Shown: positions 58,526 to 64,000 of the stretch, one piece after another
Position numbering within the stretch: position 1 is the stretch's first letter
Layout: every line of letters begins with the position of its first letter
Assembly: GCF_021412625.1 (NCBI RefSeq)
Contig: NZ_JAKCFI010000016.1
Span: 62,001 to 126,000 of the forward strand
Direction of reading: 5' to 3'
Length of the DNA stretch: 64,000 nt
From: Myxococcus stipitatus
GTDB taxonomy: Bacteria; Myxococcota; Myxococcia; Myxococcales; Myxococcaceae
Position numbers and translations under genes: made by a program
The notes under the pieces: model-generated
Databases searched by the model: none
What the model was told of the DNA's origin: nothing
What the model saw: the letters and a program-made list of their open reading frames with translations, nothing else

Positions 58526-60181
58526 CTAGATACCCCCATCGTGGGGGTCGCTGTCCATGAACGGATACGGCACCTTCACGGGGGGAACGAAGTTCTCCTT
58601 GATGGTGCGGGGGCTCGTCCAGCGGATGAGGTTCAGCAGTGAACCCGCCTTGTCGTTGGTGCCGGACGCGCGCGAGCCGCCGAAGGGCTGCTGGCCCACC
58701 ACCGCGCCCGTGGGCTTGTCGTTGATGTAGATGTTGCCCGCCGCGTGCCGCAGCTCCGTGAGCGCCGTGTCGATGGCCTTGCGGTCGCGCGCGAACACCG
58801 CGCCGGTCAGCGCGTACGTCGCGCTCTGGTCCACCTCGCGCAGCGTCTCCACGTACTTCGCATCCGGGTACACGTACGCGCCCACCACCGGGGCGAAGAT
58901 CTCCTCGCGCAGGATGCGGTGGCGCGGGTTGGTCAGCTGCACCACCGTGGGCTTCACGAACCAGCCCTTGCTGCGGTCGGTGTCGCCGCCGGCGACGATG
59001 CTCGCCTCGCCGCCCTGCTTGGCCAGGTCGATGTACGAGGAGACCTTCTTGAAGGACTTCTCGTCGATGACCGCGCCCATGAAGTTGCGGAAGTCCGCCA
59101 CGTCACCCATGCGGATGTCGGCGGTGAGCGCCTGGAGGCGCTCCTTGAGCCTGGGCCACATCGATTCGGGGATGTAGACGCGGCTGGCCGCCGAGCACTT
59201 CTGGCCCTGGTACTCGAAGCCGCCCCGGACGATGGCCACCGCCAGCGCCTCCAGGTCCCCGGCCGCGGACGGGTGCGCGACGATGAAGTCCTTGCCGCCC
59301 GTCTCACCCACCAGCCGCGGGTACTGCTTGTAGCGGCCGATGTTCTCTCCCACCGTCTTCCACATGCTGTTGAAGGTGGGCGTGGAGCCGGTGAAGTGGA
59401 TGCCGCCCAGGTCCGGGCTGGCCAGGGTGGGGTTGCCCACCGTGGGCCCGTCGCCGTTGAGCATGTTGATGACGCCGTCGGGCAGGCCCGCCTCGCGCAG
59501 CATCTCCATGACGTACCAGGCGCTCAGCGCCGCCGTGGACGAAGGCTTGAACAGCACCACGTTGCCCATGATGGCGGGCGCGGTGCACAGGTTCATCGCG
59601 ATGGACGTGAAGTTGAACGGCGCCACCGCGAAGACGAAGCCGTCCAGCGGACGGTAGTCCAGCATGTTCCACGTCTGCGCCGGGGACTCCGGCTGGATGG
59701 CCAGCAGCTGCTCGGCGAAGTGGACGTTGTAGCGCAGGAAGTCGATGGCCTCGCACACCGCGTCGATCTCGGCCTGGTGGGCCGTCTTCGACTGCCCCAG
59801 CATGGTGGCCGCGTTGATGATGGGCCGGTAGCGGGTGGCCAGCAGCTCCGCCGCGCGCAGGAAGATGGCGGCGCGCGAGGCGAAGGGCATGCGCGCCCAC
59901 TCGTCCTTGACGGACAGGGCGGCCTGGATGGCCTGCTCCACGTGGCTGGCGTCCGCCTCGTGCAGCGTGGCCAGCACGTGCGAATGGTCGTGCGGCATGC
60001 GCACGGTGTCCGTCTTGCCGGTGCGCACGTGCTTGCCGCCGATGATGAGCGGGATGTCGATCTGCTCACCGGCCATGCGCTTGAGCGCGGCCTGCAGCTC
60101 GCGGCGCTCGGGCGCGCCGGGCGCGTAGGAGAGGATGGGCTCGTTCTTCGGAGCGGGGACGCGGGGGATGGCGTTGATCAC
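58526..60181 (-). CDS. pruA: 1-Pyrroline-5-carboxylate (L-glutamate gamma-semialdehyde) dehydrogenase
   Basis: 551 residues, the monofunctional P5CDH form. It oxidises glutamate semialdehyde to glutamate with NAD+, the second step of proline catabolism. VAPFNFTSIAMNLCTAPAIMGN and LFKPSSTAALSAW (cofactor), VGETGGKDFIVAH (catalytic Glu), GFEYQGQKCSAASRVYIPESMW (catalytic Cys), REEIFAPVVGAYVYPD and INDKPTGAVVGQQPFGGSRASGTNDKAG (proline/glutamate binding region) are all present. Start GTG 60181 with GAGG upstream. No proline dehydrogenase is adjacent, so the first step is encoded elsewhere. The mutarotase gene follows in the same transcript. Confidence 0.95.
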   Translation of the reverse strand: MINAIPRVPAPKNEPILSYAPGAPERRELQAALKRMAGEQIDIPLIIGGKHVRTGKTDTVRMPHDHSHVLATLHEADASHVEQAIQAALSVKDEWARMPFASRAAIFLRAAELLATRYRPIINAATMLGQSKTAHQAEIDAVCEAIDFLRYNVHFAEQLLAIQPESPAQTWNMLDYRPLDGFVFAVAPFNFTSIAMNLCTAPAIMGNVVLFKPSSTAALSAWYVMEMLREAGLPDGVINMLNGDGPTVGNPTLASPDLGGIHFTGSTPTFNSMWKTVGENIGRYKQYPRLVGETGGKDFIVAHPSAAGDLEALAVAIVRGGFEYQGQKCSAASRVYIPESMWPRLKERLQALTADIRMGDVADFRNFMGAVIDEKSFKKVSSYIDLAKQGGEASIVAGGDTDRSKGWFVKPTVVQLTNPRHRILREEIFAPVVGAYVYPDAKYVETLREVDQSATYALTGAVFARDRKAIDTALTELRHAAGNIYINDKPTGAVVGQQPFGGSRASGTNDKAGSLLNLIRWTSPRTIKENFVPPVKVPYPFMDSDPHDGGI

Positions 60182-60358
60182 GCGAAGGACCTCGGGACGG
60201 AGCGGAAGAAGGGCGGGGCAGCATAGCCAACCGGCCCCACCGGGGAAGCGTGGAGGCAGGTCGTCGTCGGGACCCCGACACCTCCTGTCAACCCCCGGCC
60301 CCCCTGGGTATTTCCCACCACGGCGGCCCGCCGACCCACACCCGGAGGGGAACCCGGA

Positions 60359-60389
60359 TTGACCGCGTGACACAGCGCGCGGTTACGAT
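60359..60389 (+). promoter_or_regulatory. Promoter of the oxidoreductase/allantoin operon
   Basis: TTGACC (60359-60364), a 19-bp spacer, TACGAT (60384-60389), then 5 nt and the ATG at 60395. A start of transcription at the A of ATG is likely, giving a leaderless first gene. Confidence 0.55.
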
Positions 60390-60394
60390 GGGGC

Positions 60395-61840
60395 ATGAGC
60401 ATCCCGCCCCCGAGCCCCGTGATGCCGCCCGCTCCTGGCCTGCCTGCCCTGGAGGAGGCGCTCCGGAAGGACCTCGAGCGGCTGGGGTATCCGCGCCGCT
60501 CCTGGGTGCTCCCCCGCAAGACGCGCGCCGGCCAGCCCGTCCTCGACGTGCTCGTCGTCGGCGGAGGGCAGAGCGGGTTGGCGGCCGCCTTCGGGCTGAT
60601 GCGCGAGCGCGTCACGAACCTGCTCGTCGTCGACGACTGCGCCCAGGACCTGGCGGGTCCCTGGAAGACGTTCGCGCGCATGCACACGCTGCGCACGCCC
60701 AAGCACCTGACGGGGCCGGACCACAACCTGCCCAACCTGTGCTTCCAGACCTGGTACGAGGCCCAGCACGGCGAGGCGGCGTGGGCGGCGCTGGAGCGCG
60801 TGCCCAAGGAGCTGTGGGCGGACTACCTGGCCTGGTACCGCCAGACGCTGGGCATCCCCGTGCGCTGCCACACGCGCGCGGGGGCCCTGTCGTGGAGCGC
60901 GGACGACGCGTGCTTCCTCGTCCCCCTCACGGACACGCGCGGCGGCGGGACGCAGGTGGTCCACGCGCGCAAGGTCGTGCTGGCCACGGGCATCGACGGC
61001 TCCGGCCGTTGGGAGGTGCCCCCGGTGGTGGCGGACCTGCCGAGGGAGCTGTACGCGCAGACGCGCGAGGACATCGACTTCGAGGCCCTGCGCGGCAAGC
61101 GCATCGGCGTGCTGGGCGCGGGCGCGTCCGCGTTCGACAACGCCTCCGTGGCGCTGGAGCACGGCGCGGGCGAGGTGCACCTGTTCTACCGGCGCAAGTC
61201 GCTGCCCACCGTCAACCCGTACCGCTGGGCGGAGTTCGTCGGCTTCCTCAAGCACCACGCGGACCTGCCGGACGCGGACCGCTGGCGCTTCATCCACCGC
61301 ATCATCGAGATGGGACAGCTGCCCCCGGCGGACACGTACCGCCGCGCCAGGGCGCATCCCCAGTTCCACCTGCACGCGGAGAGCCCGTGGGTCGGCGCGG
61401 AGGCGGTGGGCGGCCAGGCCCGCGTCACCACGCCCGGCGGCACGTTCACCTTCGACAAGCTCATCGTCGGCAGCGGCACGGTGACGGACCTGTCGCTGCG
61501 GCCGGAGCTGTCGAACGTGTTCGACGACATCGCCCTGTGGAAGGACCGGTTCACGCCGCCCGCGGGGCAGTCCCACGCGGACCTCTTGCGCCACCCGTAC
61601 CTGGGGCCGGGCTTCGAGCTGCAGGAGAAGCAGCCCGGCCGGGCACCCCACGTGTCGTCCATCTTCAACTACACCTTCGGCTGCCTGCTCTCGCTGGGGT
61701 TCGGCGGCGCGAGCATCTCCGGGATGAAGTACAGCCTCCCGAAGCTGGTGGCCGGCGTGACGAAGCAGCTCTACCTGGATGACCGGGAAGCGTTCTTCAG
61801 CTCCCTGGCGAGCTACGACGAGAGGGAATTCGAGCCATGA
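60395..61840 (+). CDS. FAD/NAD(P)-dependent oxidoreductase (flavin monooxygenase-like) in the allantoin operon
   Basis: 481 residues. First Rossmann fold DVLVVGGGQSGLAAAFGLMRE (GxGxxG, FAD), second KRIGVLGAGASAFDNASVAL (NAD(P)H), with FYRRKSLPTVNPY after it and KLIVGSGTVTDLSLRPELS near the C-terminal flavin segment, the class B flavoprotein monooxygenase/thioredoxin reductase-like layout. Its stop overlaps the allantoinase start (ATGA), so it is co-translated with ureide catabolism. A role before allantoin (urate or related purine oxidation) or in ureide modification is inferred from position; it is not homologous to the known FAD urate hydroxylase HpxO by visible motifs. Confidence 0.85.
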   Translation: MSIPPPSPVMPPAPGLPALEEALRKDLERLGYPRRSWVLPRKTRAGQPVLDVLVVGGGQSGLAAAFGLMRERVTNLLVVDDCAQDLAGPWKTFARMHTLRTPKHLTGPDHNLPNLCFQTWYEAQHGEAAWAALERVPKELWADYLAWYRQTLGIPVRCHTRAGALSWSADDACFLVPLTDTRGGGTQVVHARKVVLATGIDGSGRWEVPPVVADLPRELYAQTREDIDFEALRGKRIGVLGAGASAFDNASVALEHGAGEVHLFYRRKSLPTVNPYRWAEFVGFLKHHADLPDADRWRFIHRIIEMGQLPPADTYRRARAHPQFHLHAESPWVGAEAVGGQARVTTPGGTFTFDKLIVGSGTVTDLSLRPELSNVFDDIALWKDRFTPPAGQSHADLLRHPYLGPGFELQEKQPGRAPHVSSIFNYTFGCLLSLGFGGASISGMKYSLPKLVAGVTKQLYLDDREAFFSSLASYDEREFEP

Positions 61841-63204
61841 GTGGTGGTGAGTTCGGGCTGCGCAGCCGCCGCGTCCTCGCGGCGGACGGGACGCGCGAGG
61901 CGGTGGTGGTGGTGCGCGGCGGGAAGGTGGCGGCGGTGGTGTCCCCGGACCAGGTGCCAGGGGGGCTGCCCGTGACGGACGTGGGCGAGCGCGTGGTGAT
62001 GCCCGGCGTCGTGGACTGTCACGCGCACATCAACGAGCCGGGCCGCACGGAGTGGGAGGGTTTCGAGACGGCCACCCGCGCGGCGGCGGCCGGCGGCATC
62101 ACCACCGTGGTGGACATGCCGCTCAACTCGCTGCCGCCCACGACCACGCTCGGCGCGCTGGAGCTCAAGGCCCGCGCGGCCAGCACCGCGTGCATGGTGG
62201 ACCATGGCTTCTGGGGGGGCGTCATCCCGGGGAACGCGGGCGAGCTGGAGCGGCTCATCGACGCGGGCGTGGCGGGCTTCAAGTGCTTCCTGTGCCCCTC
62301 CGGCGTGGACGAATTCCCCCCGGCCGACCGCGCGGTGCTGGACGTGGCCATGCCCATCCTCGCGCGGCGCGGCGTGCCGCTCATCGTCCACGCGGAGCTG
62401 GAGTCGCCGCTGGAGGCCCGGGGCGACGTGGATCCCCGCACCTACCGGGGCTACCTCGAGTCGCGTCCCCGGCGCTGGGAGCAGGACGCCATCCGGATGA
62501 TGGTGGAGCTGGCGCGCGAGCACCGCTGCCGCGTGCACATCGTCCACCTGTCGTCCGCGGACGCCCTCCCGCTGCTGGCCGAGGCCCGCCGCGACGGCGT
62601 GGACATCTCCGTGGAGACGTGTCCGCACTACCTCTGCTTCACCGCGGAGGAGATCTCCGACGGCGCCACCCACTTCAAGTGCGCGCCCCCCATCCGCGAG
62701 GCGGAGAACCGCGAGCGGCTGTGGACGGGGTTGGGGCGGGGCGACATCCAGCTCGTGGTGTCGGACCACTCGCCCTGCACCCCGGCGCTCAAGCACCTGG
62801 AGCGCGGCGACTTCGGCGCGGCGTGGGGCGGCATCGCGTCGCTCCAGCTGAGCCTCCCGGCCGTCTGGACGGAGGCGCGCCGGCGGGGCCATGGCCTGGA
62901 GACGCTCGTGCGCTGGATGTGCGAGGCCCCCGCGAGGCTGGTGGGCCTGTACGGCGCCAAGGGGACGCTGGCGCCCGGCGCGGACGCGGACCTGGTGGTG
63001 TTCGACCCGGAGGCGACGTTCGCGGTGGAGCCCGCGCGCCTGGAGCACCGCCACCCGTTGACGCCGTACGCGGGCCGGACGCTCGCGGGCGTGGTGGAGC
63101 GCACGATTCTGCGGGGCCAGACGGTGTATGAGCGCGGGCAGCCCTTCCCACGCCCCCAGGGACATTGGGTCAAGCGACCCGCCGCGGCGCGCGTCGCCGC
63201 CTAG
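61837..63204 (+). CDS. allB: Allantoinase
   Basis: Cyclic amidohydrolase that opens allantoin to allantoate. 455 residues: VMPGVVDCHAHINEPGRTEWEGFETATRAAAAGGITTVVDMPLNS (HxH metal pair), GVAGFKCFLCPSGVDEFP with the carbamylated Lys, HAELES (His), VHIVHLSSADALPLL (His), ETCPHYLCFTAEE, and LVVSDHSPCTPALKHLERGDFGAAWGGIASLQLSLP (metal Asp), which is the allantoinase signature. The TIM barrel is flanked by the small beta domain at both ends. ATG overlaps the oxidoreductase stop. Allantoicase follows. Confidence 0.96.
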   Translation: MSGGEFGLRSRRVLAADGTREAVVVVRGGKVAAVVSPDQVPGGLPVTDVGERVVMPGVVDCHAHINEPGRTEWEGFETATRAAAAGGITTVVDMPLNSLPPTTTLGALELKARAASTACMVDHGFWGGVIPGNAGELERLIDAGVAGFKCFLCPSGVDEFPPADRAVLDVAMPILARRGVPLIVHAELESPLEARGDVDPRTYRGYLESRPRRWEQDAIRMMVELAREHRCRVHIVHLSSADALPLLAEARRDGVDISVETCPHYLCFTAEEISDGATHFKCAPPIREAENRERLWTGLGRGDIQLVVSDHSPCTPALKHLERGDFGAAWGGIASLQLSLPAVWTEARRRGHGLETLVRWMCEAPARLVGLYGAKGTLAPGADADLVVFDPEATFAVEPARLEHRHPLTPYAGRTLAGVVERTILRGQTVYERGQPFPRPQGHWVKRPAAARVAA

Positions 63205-63230
63205 AGACACGACAGGAGAGCGTACACACC

Positions 63231-64000
63231 ATGCATGCACCCGAAGAGGGCCGGCTGCGCGTTGCCTTCACCGAACTCATCGACCTGGCCGCCGAGAAGG
63301 TGGGGGGCCGCGCGCTGCTCGCCTCCGACGAGTTCTTCGCCGGCAAGGAGAACCTGCTCAAGCCCGGCCGGGGCGTCTTCATCCCGGACAAGTACACGGA
63401 GCAGGGCAAGTGGATGGACGGCTGGGAGTCGCGCCGCAAGCGCGTGCCCGGCAACGACTGGTGCATCCTCCAACTGGGCCTGCCCGGCGTGGTGCGCGGC
63501 GTGGACATCGACACCAACCACTTCCTCGGCAACTTCCCCGACTACGCGTCGGTGGACGCGCTGGCGGTGGAGGGCTCTCCCGCGCCGGAGTCGCTCGTCG
63601 ACGCGGCGTGGACGCGCATCCTCCCGCAGCTCAAGCTGCAGGGCGGCACGCGCAACCTGTTCCCCGTCGTCGACGAGCGCCGGTGGACGCACCTGCGGCT
63701 CAACATCTACCCGGACGGCGGCGTGGCGCGCTTCCGCGTGCACGGCGAGGTGAGGCCGGACCTGGAGCGGCTGGCGCGGGGCGGGGCGCTGGTGGACCTG
63801 GCCGCGGCGGAGAACGGCGGCACGGTGGCGCAGTGCAACGACGCCTTCTTCGGGCCCAAGGACAACCTCATCCTCCCGGGGCGCGCGGCCCACATGGGCG
63901 AGGGCTGGGAGACGCGGCGCAAGCGCCTGCTGCCCGGCTCCGATTGGATCGTCGTCAAGCTGGCCGTGCCGGGCACCCTGGAGCGCGTGGAGGTGGACAC
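63231..64000 (+). CDS. alc: Allantoicase, N-terminal part (3' end outside window)
   Basis: Hydrolyses allantoate to ureidoglycolate and urea. 256 codons visible. Two halves of the internal repeat begin: FTELIDLAAEKVGGRALLASDEFFAGKENLLKPG with GKWMDGWESRRKRVPGNDWCILQLGLPGVVRGVDIDTNHFLGNFPD, and the second copy ALVDLAAAENGGTVAQCNDAFFGPKDNLILPG with GEGWETRRKRLLPGSDWIVVKL at the window edge. ATG 63231 has AGGAGA 10 nt upstream, 26 bp after allB. The urea would need a urease or be excreted; neither is in view. Confidence 0.95.
   Translation, partial: MHAPEEGRLRVAFTELIDLAAEKVGGRALLASDEFFAGKENLLKPGRGVFIPDKYTEQGKWMDGWESRRKRVPGNDWCILQLGLPGVVRGVDIDTNHFLGNFPDYASVDALAVEGSPAPESLVDAAWTRILPQLKLQGGTRNLFPVVDERRWTHLRLNIYPDGGVARFRVHGEVRPDLERLARGGALVDLAAAENGGTVAQCNDAFFGPKDNLILPGRAAHMGEGWETRRKRLLPGSDWIVVKLAVPGTLERVEVD

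Overview
The window is very GC-rich, almost every base codes, and third codon positions are nearly all G or C. Gene content points to a fruiting myxobacterium of the Myxococcaceae (Myxococcus/Corallococcus type): a myxobacterial sigma-70 family factor paired with a Ser/Thr kinase, an LPxGHPPV-repeat TPR protein, FG-GAP/VCBS secreted proteins, a Coa1-like protein, and many acyl-CoA dehydrogenase and ETF genes. This assignment is inferred from protein families, not from a marker gene. I saw no rRNA, tRNA, CRISPR array, prophage or intact insertion sequence.

Layout. 1-3.1 kb: the end of dapB, a FAH-family hydrolase, folK and a TPR protein, all overlapping by 4 bp in one operon. 3.1-5 kb: an arabinose-5-phosphate isomerase on the minus strand and a transaldolase. 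5.1-8.3 kb: an acyl-CoA dehydrogenase with both ETF subunits behind a palindromic operator candidate. 8.3-16.8 kb: mixed single genes, including a signal-peptidase-like/GNAT fusion and a divergent NAD(P)H oxidoreductase/TetR pair sharing a duplicated operator. 16.8-22.7 kb: RluA, PBP1A, pyrF, an SDR and a response regulator. 22.7-28.7 kb: sulfatase, ThrE-type exporter, AsmA-like protein and histone-deacetylase-like hydrolase. 28.8-35.2 kb: chemoreceptor, MFS transporter, tatB, a tatC with a large insertion, and an RCK protein.

35.2-36.9 kb: metX with a long 5' leader. The leader encodes a 23-residue, Met-rich peptide followed by mutually exclusive hairpins, a textbook ribosome-mediated attenuator for a methionine gene. 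36.9-42.1 kb is looser: GST, IS-like debris, a frameshifted Cys-rich secreted peptide, an Ada-like regulator followed by tandem repeats, an FG-GAP protein and an AraC regulator. 42.2-47.8 kb: a dienelactone hydrolase, then a minus-strand operon (acyl-CoA dehydrogenase, APH-type kinase, histidine phosphatase, SDR) divergent from a LysR regulator. Its gene set resembles 4-hydroxyacyl-CoA catabolism. 47.9-50.4 kb: a polysaccharide deacetylase/FG-GAP lipoprotein gene broken by one extra C in a 7-C run.

51-57.6 kb: sigma factor and zinc-finger/kinase/TPR protein on the minus strand, divergent from an 831-residue unrecognised effector-like protein. 57.7-60.2 kb: an aldose-epimerase-like mutarotase and P5C dehydrogenase. 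60.4-64 kb: a flavin oxidoreductase, allantoinase and allantoicase (cut by the window end), a purine ureide degradation operon.

A cross-cutting signal is that at least seven starts, including the attenuator leader ORF, lie 5-9 nt downstream of a TAnnnn -10-like hexamer with no clear Shine-Dalgarno, which suggests a class of leaderless mRNAs.
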